40,209 bases of DNA from Anaerolineae bacterium (lineage in GTDB: Bacteria; Chloroflexota; Anaerolineae; Promineifilales; Promineifilaceae), in NCBI GenBank assembly GCA_015486215.1, contig WFSA01000336.1, forward strand, positions 1-40,209, read 5' to 3'. Position 1 is the stretch's first letter. Each line of letters opens with the position of its first letter. The position numbers and the translations under genes are program-made. The notes beneath the pieces are model-generated. The model did no database searches. It was not told the origin of the DNA and worked only from the letters and a program-made list of their open reading frames with translations. Of the stretch, positions 24,498-33,197 are shown piece after piece.

Positions 24498-25562
24498 ATG
24501 TCAATTTTATGGGCAATCGGCGGTTTTTTCATCGTTCTCACCCCCATCGTTTTAATACACGAACTCGGCCACTTTTGGGCAGCACGTCTATCTAACATTA
24601 AGGTTGATGAGTTTGGCTTTGGGCTACCTCCCCGCGCCTTGACGATTACCGAGCGTAACGGCACGATATTTTCGCTCAACTGGATTCCATTGGGCGGCTT
24701 TGTGCGCCCTGCTGGCGAAGATGATCCGACCATAGCAGGCGGTTTAGCAAGCGCATCCAAACGCGCCCGTTTTTTCGTGCTGGTTGCTGGAGCGACGGCT
24801 AATTTTGTGATGGCCTTTGTTGTCTTTTGGGCATCCTTTATGATTGGTGCGCCGGCCGTCACCATCCATGCGGTCAATCCAGATTCACCGGCCGAAAAGG
24901 CAGGATTGCGAGCAGATGATATTATTTTGCAAGCGGACGGCACTGATGTTGAAAACTCTACCGTGCTGACAACGATTGTTTATCGAGAAGCGGGCAACCC
25001 TATCAACCTACTGATCGAGCGGGATGGCGAAGAGCAAATAGTAACGCTTATCCCCCGTCTGCCAGAGGAGTATAATACGGCGACAGACGGGCCGACGGGG
25101 ATCGCTATTGGCTATTCGACCAGCGGTAAACGGCTCACGCATGGAGTGATAGAATCAGCCGTTTTAGCCGCCGATTCAATTGTCAATTATGTACATATCT
25201 TCTTCCGTATGCCGATGATGCTTATTCGCGGCGAGATAAGCGCGGCCGAAGCACGGCCAGTCAGCGTCGTCGGCATCAGCCAAATTGCAGGCCAAGCGGC
25301 CGAAGCATCCGTCTTTTTGGGCAATGTGTACCCGCTCTTGGATATGATCGCCTTTGTCAGCATCGCTTTGGGCTTAACAAACCTGCTTCCCATCCCCGCC
25401 TTAGACGGCGGGCGCATCCTCTTTGTACTCATTGAAGCGATACGCGGCAAACGGATTGAAGCCGAAAAAGAGGGGATGGTTCATATGGTTGGGATGGTAC
25501 TCTTGCTTGGATTGATGGCCTATATGATCGTGAATGATGTTATAAATCCGATTATTCAGTAA
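24498..25562 (+). CDS. Site-2 (RseP-like) intramembrane metalloprotease
   Basis: This 354-residue M50 protease cuts single-pass membrane proteins inside the bilayer, typically anti-sigma factors. The zinc-binding HELGH is at residues 21-25 in the first membrane helix, followed by FGFGLPPRAL and IPLGGFVRPAGEDDP, both family signatures. A PDZ domain lies about 110-195 (NPDSPAEKAGLRADDIILQA). The second zinc motif LLPIPALDGGR is near 298, in a C-terminal helix, with a final membrane helix at the end. A GAGG lies before the ATG. No sigma/anti-sigma pair is nearby, so the target is unknown. Confidence 0.93.
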   Translation: MSILWAIGGFFIVLTPIVLIHELGHFWAARLSNIKVDEFGFGLPPRALTITERNGTIFSLNWIPLGGFVRPAGEDDPTIAGGLASASKRARFFVLVAGATANFVMAFVVFWASFMIGAPAVTIHAVNPDSPAEKAGLRADDIILQADGTDVENSTVLTTIVYREAGNPINLLIERDGEEQIVTLIPRLPEEYNTATDGPTGIAIGYSTSGKRLTHGVIESAVLAADSIVNYVHIFFRMPMMLIRGEISAAEARPVSVVGISQIAGQAAEASVFLGNVYPLLDMIAFVSIALGLTNLLPIPALDGGRILFVLIEAIRGKRIEAEKEGMVHMVGMVLLLGLMAYMIVNDVINPIIQ

Positions 25563-25570
25563 GATAATTT

Positions 25571-25682
25571 GTATCTTCTCAGTATTCTGGGGAGACTTGA
25601 CAAATTTTCCTAATGATACTCGTGTAAAATAAAGTGCTGATGAAATTTGTCAAGTCTTATCCCCAATTTTTTGAGAAGATAC
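25571..25682. repeat. Family A element, copy 10, directly after the protease stop codon
   Basis: This standard 112-bp unit has perfect GATAATTT duplications at 25563-25570 and 25683-25690. The left duplicate begins at the base right after the TAA stop of the protease gene. Confidence 0.94.
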
Positions 25683-25786
25683 GATAATTTCGTAAAACTA
25701 TCCGCGCAATGTAACAACATTGCAACACACAGCATCCGTCGAAAATTATGGGCAAATTTGCACTGCAAATTTGTAAGTGAATACGT

Positions 25787-26773
25787 ATGAGTAACGAAGA
25801 AGAAGAAAAAGAAAGCAAACGGCCGTCAATCGAAATAATCCACGAGCTGCTGCACGGGGACGATCTGGACATCCCAGAATTAGGAGTTTTATCTGACATG
25901 GAGCCAGACCTGTTGACCTATTTCAAAGAAGAGTGGGTGGCAGCGGCCAATGATCGGCGGCACGCCATCGGGCATCATCTAAAAGATATGACCGAGTACG
26001 ATTACTCCGTTGATTTTGAACCTATTTTCAGCTTTATGCTGGATGATACCTACGCCGAAGTGCGGATTGCGGCATTGACTGGATTGTGGGATTCAGAAAA
26101 CATATCCCTGATTCCCTCTGTTTTGCAAATGGCGTATGAGGATGAAGATACGGCCGTTCGCGTCGCCGCCATCCGCGCCTTGACCCATTATGTGATATTT
26201 GCCCAATGGGAGATCACACCAGAGGACTCGGCCGATGTCATTGTCTCCTCACTGATAGAGTTACATGACAGAGGAGAGACCGATGTTTCCCTTCAATCCG
26301 CCATCCTCGAAGCGATCAGCGCATCACCAAATACGCTCATGCCAGAGATGATCGAAAATGCGTATAGCAGTGAACACCGCCAACTGCGGATGAGTGCCAT
26401 CTTTGCGATGGGCAACACGGCCGATGAACGATGGCTGCCCATCCTGCGCGAAGAGATGGAAAGCCGACTTAGCAACTTCCGTGCCGAAGCGGCACGCGCC
26501 GTTGGCGGCATTGGCAAAGAAGAAGCCGCTCCAGCCCTCATCAATCTGCTCATAGACGAAGATGAAGATGTTGTAGCGATGGCGATCCAAGCGTTAGGCG
26601 AAATCGGGGGGAAAACCGCCAACCAAGCCCTTTACCAACTGAACGACGATCCCGATTACGAACAGTATGAAGAGATCATCGACGAAGCGTTAGAAACCGC
26701 CCAGATGCTGCATGAAATAGAACATATGGAACTGTCGCACGATTCTGATCATATGAACGGACATCACCATTAG
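25787..26773 (+). CDS. HEAT-repeat protein
   Basis: This 328-residue acidic protein is built of helical repeats. Units are visible as YAEVRIAALTGLWD (~100), DTAVRVAAIRALTHY (~125), HRQLRMSAIFAMGN (~200), FRAEAARAVGGIG (~235) and EDVVAMAIQALGEIG (~265). These fit HEAT/PBS-lyase-type repeats used as protein-binding scaffolds. The N-terminus (NEEEEKESKRPSIEIIHELL) is charged, and the C-terminus is His-rich (MELSHDSDHMNGHHH), so metal binding is possible. It has no signal peptide. The partner is unknown. It is upstream of an AEC transporter and a peptidase in the same direction. Confidence 0.87.
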   Translation: MSNEEEEKESKRPSIEIIHELLHGDDLDIPELGVLSDMEPDLLTYFKEEWVAAANDRRHAIGHHLKDMTEYDYSVDFEPIFSFMLDDTYAEVRIAALTGLWDSENISLIPSVLQMAYEDEDTAVRVAAIRALTHYVIFAQWEITPEDSADVIVSSLIELHDRGETDVSLQSAILEAISASPNTLMPEMIENAYSSEHRQLRMSAIFAMGNTADERWLPILREEMESRLSNFRAEAARAVGGIGKEEAAPALINLLIDEDEDVVAMAIQALGEIGGKTANQALYQLNDDPDYEQYEEIIDEALETAQMLHEIEHMELSHDSDHMNGHHH

Positions 26774-26840
26774 CGGGGTTGCAAAGCTACGGGAATGCGG
26801 GGTATCGGCCCTGTGATTTTGCAGCTTTACCGTTCATTTT

Positions 26841-27752
26841 ATGAGAGATGTTATCGCTGTTCTTGTGCAGAATATTCTGCCCATTTTTATTGTCGCCTCA
26901 TTTGGGTATGCGCTGCAAAAGTGGAAACCTCTCGACAAAAAGACGTTATCTACCGTCGTTCTTTATATTTTTAGCCCCGCCCTCGTTTTCAAATCTCTTG
27001 TCACCACAACATTAGGCGGGCAAGAGATGGGGCGGCTGGTGCTGTTCAGCGTCGTTGTCATTTTTAGCATGGGCGGACTCGCCTTTCTCGTCTCCCGTCT
27101 GCTCAAACTGTCACGCAGCGACAGCGCAATGCTGATATTTGTCAGCATGTTTGTCAATGGCGGCATGTACGGTCTCACGCTCAATAGATTGCGCTACGGC
27201 GAAGACGGGCTGTCATTGGCAATTATTTATTATGTGACCAGCACTGTTTTGGTATACACTGTCGGTCTCTTCATCGCCTCCGCTGGTCAATTATCATGGC
27301 GTGACGCATTGGCAAGATTGATGCGACTGCCGCCCGTTTACGCTGTCGTCTTGGCAGTCATCTTTTACAGCTTTCAGATCAATGTTCCCGCTCCACTCAT
27401 GCGCGGCCTTGAACTCGCCAGCCAAGCGACCATCCCCATTATGATTTTGATGCTGGGCGCACAAGTTGCCGATTTACATGGCAATGCGGTATGGAAAATA
27501 ACAATCCCCGCCGTCTCATTGCGTCTGCTTATCTCGCCATTTATCGCCGTTTTCATCGCGGGGGTGATGGGCTTATCTGGATTAGGCCACTCGGTGGCAA
27601 TCGTAGAGGCGATTATGCCGACAGCGGCTATCTCGATCGTTGTCGCCAATGAGTTTGATATGAATCCAACGGCCGTTACCAGCATCGTCACCATTTCGAC
27701 ATTGCTCAGTCCGTTCACGATTGCAATAGCGATCACAATTTTGGGGTTATGA
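26841..27752 (+). CDS. AEC-family (auxin efflux carrier-like) transporter
   Basis: This 303-residue membrane protein has about ten hydrophobic helices. It starts VQNILPIFIVASFGYALQKW, with LSTVVLYIFSPALVFKSLV near 35 and the duplicated fold restarting near 165 (RLPPVYAVVLAVIF). The TIPIMILMLGAQVADL and MPTAAISIVVANEFDMN segments are typical for AEC/PIN-like permeases of bacteria, which usually export or import organic acids such as malate. The substrate is not readable. Its stop overlaps the next gene's start by four bases (ATGA), so the two are translationally coupled. Confidence 0.88.
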   Translation: MRDVIAVLVQNILPIFIVASFGYALQKWKPLDKKTLSTVVLYIFSPALVFKSLVTTTLGGQEMGRLVLFSVVVIFSMGGLAFLVSRLLKLSRSDSAMLIFVSMFVNGGMYGLTLNRLRYGEDGLSLAIIYYVTSTVLVYTVGLFIASAGQLSWRDALARLMRLPPVYAVVLAVIFYSFQINVPAPLMRGLELASQATIPIMILMLGAQVADLHGNAVWKITIPAVSLRLLISPFIAVFIAGVMGLSGLGHSVAIVEAIMPTAAISIVVANEFDMNPTAVTSIVTISTLLSPFTIAIAITILGL

Positions 27753-28942
27753 TGGGGAAATTTGTTCGTAAATTTCGCATATGGGGGCAAATCGTCTTTG
27801 TTTTACCGCCCCTGCTGTTCGCAATGCGGCTGTACGCGCAGGAATCAGCCTTAATTCATGCTGAATCAACGGCCGTTTCCCATTTTGGGCAAGCGATCAC
27901 CTTCGATCTCGTCGCCGAAACAGACACGCCCATCAGCCAAGCAAGCCTTTTTTTTCGCGCCGAAGGAATGAACGACACCTTCACCGTTGACATCCCCCTC
28001 ACCGCCGAAACGGTGATCACCCTCACCTACAGCGCAGAGTTAAGTAATATCCACCTCGACCCATTCACCACCATCAGCTATTGGTGGCGATTAGAAACGG
28101 CCGTTGGCGACAGCATCGATATTCCGCCGCAAACGGTGCAATATGACGATAACCGTTTCGTGTGGAAAGCGATGGCAGATGGGGATGTAACGGTGCATTG
28201 GGTCGGCGACGAGACAGCGATAGGGCAATTGGCCTTAGATATTGTGCGCGAAAGTGAGGAGCGGTTGACGGCCGTCTTTTCTGCACCATCCCCCGCGCCG
28301 CTCAATATCTATATCTATCCCTCAGCCGCCGATTTACGCGCCGCGCTACAATTGAGCGGGCAAGAGTGGGTCGGCGCACACGCCAATCCCGCGCTGGGGG
28401 TGATTTTGCTCAGTGCGGCCAACAGCCGCACCGCCGCCGCCGACCTGCGCCAATCCATCCCCCACGAGATGAGCCATCACGCTCTCTATCAAGCGATGCC
28501 CCGCGCGGAGTTTCCCCTCTGGTTCGACGAAGGGCTGGCTTCGACGATGGAGAGCGTGCCAGATGCGGGGTATGAGGTAGTTTTGGAAACGGCCGTTGCC
28601 AATCAAACCCTTATCCCCATCGCCGATCTGTGCCGTACTTTCCCCGCCAACGCCGAGCAAACGATCCTCGCCTACGCCGAAAGCACCTCCTTCATGCGCC
28701 ACATCCAAGATGAATATGGAGATGATGTAATCGGCCGTTTCATCACCACCTACGGCAGCGGAGCCGACTGTTTTTCAGGCGTGGAACAAGCATTAGGGGT
28801 ATCATTAACAGAAGCTGAAGCAGAGTGGTTGCACGCCTCCAAACCAGAAACACCGCTCGCAGCTGCATGGAAAAAGAGCAAATTATGGCTCTTGTTATTG
28901 GCAGGCGGCGGGTTGATCAGCCTGTTGCTCACAAGGAAATAA
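27749..28942 (+). CDS. Exported MA-clan (HExxH) metallopeptidase-like protein, membrane anchored
   Basis: This is a 397-residue protein with a signal peptide (about 1-32, ending AMRLYAQE). A beta-rich region of about 130 residues comes next, then a gluzincin-type catalytic part. The zinc motif HEMSHH is at 239-244 (preceded by RQSIP) and FPLWFDEGLASTME follows about 20 residues later, supplying the third ligand Glu. The C-terminus has basic KKSK, a membrane helix (LWLLLLAGGGLISLLL) and TRK, so it is anchored facing outward. The layout matches the 'peptidase MA family' proteins of Chloroflexota. Overlap with the AEC gene suggests joint expression. Substrate unknown. Four full ACGGCCGT motifs. 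Confidence 0.87.
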   Translation: MMGKFVRKFRIWGQIVFVLPPLLFAMRLYAQESALIHAESTAVSHFGQAITFDLVAETDTPISQASLFFRAEGMNDTFTVDIPLTAETVITLTYSAELSNIHLDPFTTISYWWRLETAVGDSIDIPPQTVQYDDNRFVWKAMADGDVTVHWVGDETAIGQLALDIVRESEERLTAVFSAPSPAPLNIYIYPSAADLRAALQLSGQEWVGAHANPALGVILLSAANSRTAAADLRQSIPHEMSHHALYQAMPRAEFPLWFDEGLASTMESVPDAGYEVVLETAVANQTLIPIADLCRTFPANAEQTILAYAESTSFMRHIQDEYGDDVIGRFITTYGSGADCFSGVEQALGVSLTEAEAEWLHASKPETPLAAAWKKSKLWLLLLAGGGLISLLLTRK

Positions 28943-29080
28943 TCATGCTAAAACATTTTATTATTTATGAATAGCCTTACTCGGGAGATGAATATGTTCA
29001 ACGTGCCAGCCCATTTGGATGATTTATTACAGATATTACTTGCTATTTTACAAGGAGAAGATGAATAGTAACGACGACTA

Positions 29081-29172
29081 AGGGAAAACTCGTAAATAAC
29101 TGTGGCCAAGGTGACAGGCACTTGCCAAGTGCCTGTCACCTGAAAGTCCAAAGTTAAAAACGAACCTTCCCT
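29081..29172. repeat. Family E element, copy 4
   Basis: This full 92-bp unit has CTA before and AAG after. It is the first of three elements filling the 28943-29549 gap. Confidence 0.9.
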
Positions 29173-29212
29173 AAGGCAGTTTCCGAATTTTAATCACTCC
29201 TTAACTTACACC

Positions 29213-29352
29213 GTCATTCTTGCAAAGGGTACGATTAGTTAAGCCGAAGGCGTACTCATTGTACCCTTTGCAGGAATCCACAGTCTGGAAAATCATAGAT
29301 TCCCGCCTTTACGGAAATGACAACTTTGGTGGTTAAATAAATCCTCGTTCCT
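29213..29352. repeat. Family F element, copy 3
   Basis: The right half (CAGTCTGGAAAATCATAGAT ... GGTTAAATAAATCCTCGTTCC) matches copies 1 and 2. The left half is altered (TTGCAAAGGGTAC ... GTACCCTTTGCAGG forms a new hairpin). It is probably a diverged or patched copy. Confidence 0.65.
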
Positions 29353-29360
29353 AAGTATTA

Positions 29361-29470
29361 GGCCATTTCTAAATTTAAATCATCCAAAACTTTGATTGTC
29401 ATTCCCGCCCCCATCCCCACGAAGGTGGGGGCGGGAATGACAAATGTATACTTATTTTTCATAAATGACC
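29361..29470. repeat. Family H element, copy 2
   Basis: It starts GGCCATTTCTAAATTTAAAT and ends TTATTTTTCATAAATGACC, opposite in orientation to copy 1 at 4592. A central GTCATTCCCGCCCC / GGGGGCGGGAATGAC hairpin is present. TTA flanks both sides. Confidence 0.8.
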
Positions 29471-29549
29471 TTACACAAGATTAGTTCAATTTCTTAGCCG
29501 TGTAAACCATTTATCCAGAGAAAAATTGAACCAATCTTCAAAGAGTGTT

Positions 29550-30038
29550 ATGAGTAATTCACCAGAATTTGCCCGCATTTACATGAAGGGTACACAGTTA
29601 TTACATCAAGGAAAAGCAGAAAAAGCGATACCATTGCTAGAAAAAGCACGGAAAATCGATCCTGCCCACGTGGACACTGCGATCAATTTGAGCGGCGCGT
29701 ATGTGCTGCAAAAAAAATTCAAGCAGGCGATCACTTTGCTAGAGCCATTCAGAAAAAGCGACCCCGACCATATAATGATTTGGACGAATTTGGGAGCCGC
29801 TTATCTGGGCAATCCCGTTTTGGCAAACGATGATGAGCAGATGAAGGCGATTGATGCGTTCAAAAAAGCGTTAGCGATCAATCCCATCGCTCCCAATGCG
29901 GCGTACAATATCGGACTGATCTATTATCGGCGCAACGATCCCATCAACGCCGCTACCTATTTTCAAAAAGCGGTTCAAGCCGACCCGCACGACCGCGATG
30001 CCCGCACCCTTCTGGAGCGTATGAGAGATAGAGAGTAG
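29550..30038 (+). CDS. TPR-repeat protein
   Basis: This 162-residue protein consists of about four tetratricopeptide repeats: ARIYMKGTQLLHQGKAEKAI, DTAINLSGAYVLQKKFKQAI, IMIWTNLGAAYLGNPV and NAAYNIGLIYYRRNDPINAA with the following DPHDRDARTLLERM. Such repeats bind other proteins; no enzymatic part exists. I prefer ATG 29550 (weak AAGAG upstream) over the TTG at 29526. It ends 61 bp before a sensor kinase gene, with a GAGATA hairpin between, so the two may be one transcript and the TPR protein could be an accessory to the kinase. That link is inference. Confidence 0.85.
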   Translation: MSNSPEFARIYMKGTQLLHQGKAEKAIPLLEKARKIDPAHVDTAINLSGAYVLQKKFKQAITLLEPFRKSDPDHIMIWTNLGAAYLGNPVLANDDEQMKAIDAFKKALAINPIAPNAAYNIGLIYYRRNDPINAATYFQKAVQADPHDRDARTLLERMRDRE

Positions 30039-30092
30039 AGATGGGAGATAGAGAGGGGAAACGTTTGTTTGGTTCTCTATCTCTATCTTAAC
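30022..30092. repeat. GAGATA microsatellite hairpin
   Basis: GAGATAGAGAGTAGAGATGG and GAGATAGAGAGG are followed after about 20 nt by CTCTATCTCTATCTT, giving a purine/pyrimidine stem. It overlaps the last codons of the TPR gene (its final MRDRE is encoded by the repeat). Confidence 0.75.
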
Positions 30093-30099
30093 AAATGTA

Positions 30100-31677
30100 A
30101 TGAGTACGCGATCTTTGGTGGATATACGGATTTTGCAACGTGAATACTTGCTGGCGATCAGCAGGGCGTTGACGGCCGAATTAGACCTGCCCGATCTATT
30201 ACGCATTATTTTGCAGTCGGCGGTGGAGTTTGTCGGCGGGCGGGCGGGGATAATCGTGCTGGCTGACCCGCATATTGAGACATTACGGGTAGCGGCCGTT
30301 TATGGCATTCCGCCCCATATGGTGAATTATTTTGAGCCATTACTGCGTGGTGTGCCATATATTTCGGGACGGGAGCAGGACGCGCTGCCAGAGTTAAACC
30401 GTCACCTGATGGAGATCGCCAAAAAGGTGGATTTGGATTTAAATCAGGTGGTGCGGTTGCCGATGGGATACGGCAATGAGGTGATTGGGCTGATTTATAT
30501 GTTTCAATCGGGGAACTCTCATTTTGGACAAGATACGGCCGTTCTCCTCAGTAGTTTTGCCCAACAAGCGGCCATTGCCGTCAAGAATGCGCGGTTGTAC
30601 AGCCAAGTTCAGCAAGAAAAACAGCGTCTAAGCGCAATTTTAGAACAAAGTGCCGACGGGGTGATGATTCTCGACGAGCAATTAGCGATCACCGTCTTCA
30701 ACCGTGCGTTGAGCAATATGACCAATTGGAAATCGGCCGATGCTATCGGGCAACAACATGAAGATGTGATGGTGTGGCAAGCCTTAAAAAGCGAGATGAC
30801 GCTTGAGCAAGCGTTAGATGATGGCTGGCCTCTGCCCGGAGCGGCACATCTTTATGTGGAAGGGGAGTTTGCCCTGCGCGGCAAAAATAATCACATTATG
30901 CTGGGCATCACTTACGCGCCGCTTTTGGACGACAACGGCCGTATGACCAATATCATCGCCAATATCCGTGACCTCACCCGTTACCGCGAAGAAGAACAGT
31001 TACAAAAAACATTCATCTCCGTCGTCAGCCACGAACTAAAAACGCCCGTCTCCATCATCAAAGGGTATGCGGGGACATTGCGACGGCAAGACGCGCATTG
31101 GTCACCCGAAATTTTGGATGAATCGTTAGCCATCATCGAAGAGGAAGCGGACAGTTTGACCGATTTGATCGACAATCTGCTGGAAGCGTCCCGCTTGCAG
31201 GCAGGGACATTTTCGCTGGAGTTGAGCGAAGAGGTGATGTTGGATCGGTTGGTAACGGCCGTTATGCGTAAATTCAACCCCCAAAGCGACAATCATACCT
31301 TCACCCTTGACTTTCCAGACGATTTCCCGGCCGTTTGGGGAGACGAACGCCGCCTGACCCAAGTGCTGAACAATCTTGTCAGCAATGCCATCAAATACAG
31401 CCCTGACGGCGGGCTGATCACCCTCAGCGGCCGTATCCATCCCGATCATGTCACCATCTCCGTCACCGATGAAGGGATTGGCATCCCCGAACATCAACGA
31501 CATCGCATTTTTCAACAATTTTCGCGGCTGGATAACGCTCTCAGCCGCCAAACGGAAGGGACGGGCTTAGGGCTGTTTTTATCAAAATCCATTGTGGAAG
31601 CGCATAACGGCCGTATTTGGTTCAATAACAACGAAAACGGCGGCACAACTTTCACATTTTCATTACCAAAAGAGTGA
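30100..31677 (+). CDS. Soluble GAF-PAS sensor histidine kinase
   Basis: This 525-residue protein has no membrane helix. A GAF domain spans about 15-165 (ALTAELDLPDLLRIILQSAV start, FAQQAAIAVKNARLYSQVQ linker helix at its end). A PAS domain spans about 175-295 (ILEQSADGVMILDEQLAITV). HisKA carries phospho-acceptor His311 (SVVSHELKTPVSIIKGYA). The HATPase has an N box (NNLVSNAIKYSPDG), G1 (DEGIGIPE), an F box (IFQQFSRLD) and G2 (GTGLGLFLSKSIVEAH). The input is probably a small cytosolic ligand or redox state. No response regulator gene is adjacent. Confidence 0.93.
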   Translation: MSTRSLVDIRILQREYLLAISRALTAELDLPDLLRIILQSAVEFVGGRAGIIVLADPHIETLRVAAVYGIPPHMVNYFEPLLRGVPYISGREQDALPELNRHLMEIAKKVDLDLNQVVRLPMGYGNEVIGLIYMFQSGNSHFGQDTAVLLSSFAQQAAIAVKNARLYSQVQQEKQRLSAILEQSADGVMILDEQLAITVFNRALSNMTNWKSADAIGQQHEDVMVWQALKSEMTLEQALDDGWPLPGAAHLYVEGEFALRGKNNHIMLGITYAPLLDDNGRMTNIIANIRDLTRYREEEQLQKTFISVVSHELKTPVSIIKGYAGTLRRQDAHWSPEILDESLAIIEEEADSLTDLIDNLLEASRLQAGTFSLELSEEVMLDRLVTAVMRKFNPQSDNHTFTLDFPDDFPAVWGDERRLTQVLNNLVSNAIKYSPDGGLITLSGRIHPDHVTISVTDEGIGIPEHQRHRIFQQFSRLDNALSRQTEGTGLGLFLSKSIVEAHNGRIWFNNNENGGTTFTFSLPKE

Positions 31678-31743
31678 CGCGTATATGAGTGTGGGCGATC
31701 AATTCACACACTCACTACGCGCCGCTCGCAAAAAGGAGAATAG

Positions 31744-33069
31744 ATGCACACACAAATTTCATGCCCAAGATGCGGCACACCATTCATGGCCGAACTCCAT
31801 CAAATCATTGATGCTGGGCAGAATCCACACCTGAAACAACAATTATTGGCCGGCCAGCTCAACGTCGCCCAATGCCCAAAATGCGGTACTGGCGGCATGA
31901 TGACGACAGCGATGCTTTTTCACGATCCCGCTTATGAAATGTTTCTCATTTACATGCCGCAAGAGATGAACATGGGACATGACGAGCGTGAACGGTTCAT
32001 CGGCGACCTGACCCAGCGGGCGATGAATGCGATCCCCAACGAACAGCGGCGGGCGTATATGTTGCAGCCACAAACGATCATCAGATTTGAGACCTTTATC
32101 GAAAAAGTGCTGGAGACCGAAGGGGTGACGAAGGAGATGATCGATCGGCAGCGCAAGCAGGCCGAGTTGTTGCAGACATTGGCAAAATCGGATTTGGATG
32201 TTGCCAAATATCTGGTCAAGGAGCGGATGGGCGAAATTGATCAGGTCTTCTTTGAGATGCTGCAACAGACGATTGATGCGGTCGCTAACAGTAAGGACAA
32301 CGCCCAATTGGTGCGTCTCACCAATATACGGGCGATGCTGATGACGGATACGCCAGCCGGCCGCCAAGTTGAAAAGCGGCAAATCGCCATGCACGGCTTC
32401 AATATGGATGCAAAAAAGGCGGGCGGATTATCACCAGAATTGCTCTTAAAGCATGTATTGGCGAATAAAGCGGATATGACGACGGTCGATCAGTTGGCAC
32501 AAGTGGGACAGCAGGCGTTAAATTATGATTTTTTCCATCTATTAAGCCATGAGATTGACGAATCGCCGAATGACGCTCAATTGATCGCTTTACGCGATCA
32601 TCTTCTCGCTATTTTTGATAAAATGCAGACGCAGACGAAAAAATTGATCGATGATGCCAATCAGATGATTCAAGATATCTTGGATGCGCCAGACCAAGCG
32701 GCCGCTATCCAAAAGCTCGCCCCCAGAATTGATGATACGTTTATGTATATGTTGTCGAGTAGAACGGCCGCTGTCGACCAGCAGGGCAATAGGGAGGAAG
32801 CAAACGCTTTGCGTAACATTTACGAACTCATTCGCAAACAGGCCGAAAGCCAATACCCGCCAGAAGTCGTCTTGATCAACAAATTGGTAGAAGCGGAGAG
32901 CGAGGCGGAACAAGAGGTACTCTTTGATAAAAATGAGGCGTTGCTCACCCCTGAATTGCTCACAGTTATCGAGAAATTAGCTGATGATATTGAAAAGTCG
33001 GGACAGGTGGAAACGGCCGTGAAACTCCGCGTCATCAACAATAAAATCAAAGCCCGATTGAATAAATAG
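31744..33069 (+). CDS. CpXC-domain protein
   Basis: The 441-residue protein opens with a CpXC zinc-binding domain: CPRC at residues 7-10 and CPKCGTGG near 44. The expected hydrophobic continuation MLFHDPAYEMFLIYMPQEMN follows. The rest is long, charged and helical (EGVTKEMIDRQRKQAELLQ, KTKKLIDDANQMIQDIL), probably coiled-coil. AAAAAGGAG lies before the ATG. CpXC proteins are of unknown function. It follows the GAF-PAS kinase at 66 bp in the same direction and may share its transcript. Confidence 0.87.
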   Translation: MHTQISCPRCGTPFMAELHQIIDAGQNPHLKQQLLAGQLNVAQCPKCGTGGMMTTAMLFHDPAYEMFLIYMPQEMNMGHDERERFIGDLTQRAMNAIPNEQRRAYMLQPQTIIRFETFIEKVLETEGVTKEMIDRQRKQAELLQTLAKSDLDVAKYLVKERMGEIDQVFFEMLQQTIDAVANSKDNAQLVRLTNIRAMLMTDTPAGRQVEKRQIAMHGFNMDAKKAGGLSPELLLKHVLANKADMTTVDQLAQVGQQALNYDFFHLLSHEIDESPNDAQLIALRDHLLAIFDKMQTQTKKLIDDANQMIQDILDAPDQAAAIQKLAPRIDDTFMYMLSSRTAAVDQQGNREEANALRNIYELIRKQAESQYPPEVVLINKLVEAESEAEQEVLFDKNEALLTPELLTVIEKLADDIEKSGQVETAVKLRVINNKIKARLNK

Positions 33070-33089
33070 ACGGCACATACGAGCATAAA

Positions 33090-33181
33090 TAAGGACGCAG
33101 GTTTACAGGATTTATAGGATGAACGCAGATTTCTTTTTTTATCTGCGTTTATCCTGAGAATCCTATGAATCTGCGTCCTAT
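33090..33181. terminator. Long hairpin after the CpXC gene
   Basis: GGACGCAGGTTTACAGGATT and ATGAACGCAGAT pair through nearly their full length with ATCTGCGTTTATCCT ... AATCCT..AATCTGCGTCC, around the loop TTCTTTTTTT. It is a member of the CGCAGAT intergenic repeat class. Its position between CpXC and thiD suggests a terminator or transcript end stabiliser. Confidence 0.6.
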
Positions 33182-33197
33182 TCTCTCCCCTAATCCT

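Noticed and set aside
33150-33180. CTGAGA upstream of thiD as part of a TPP riboswitch
   Set aside because: Only the hexamer is present, inside a long CGCAGAT hairpin; the other conserved TPP riboswitch segments are missing.
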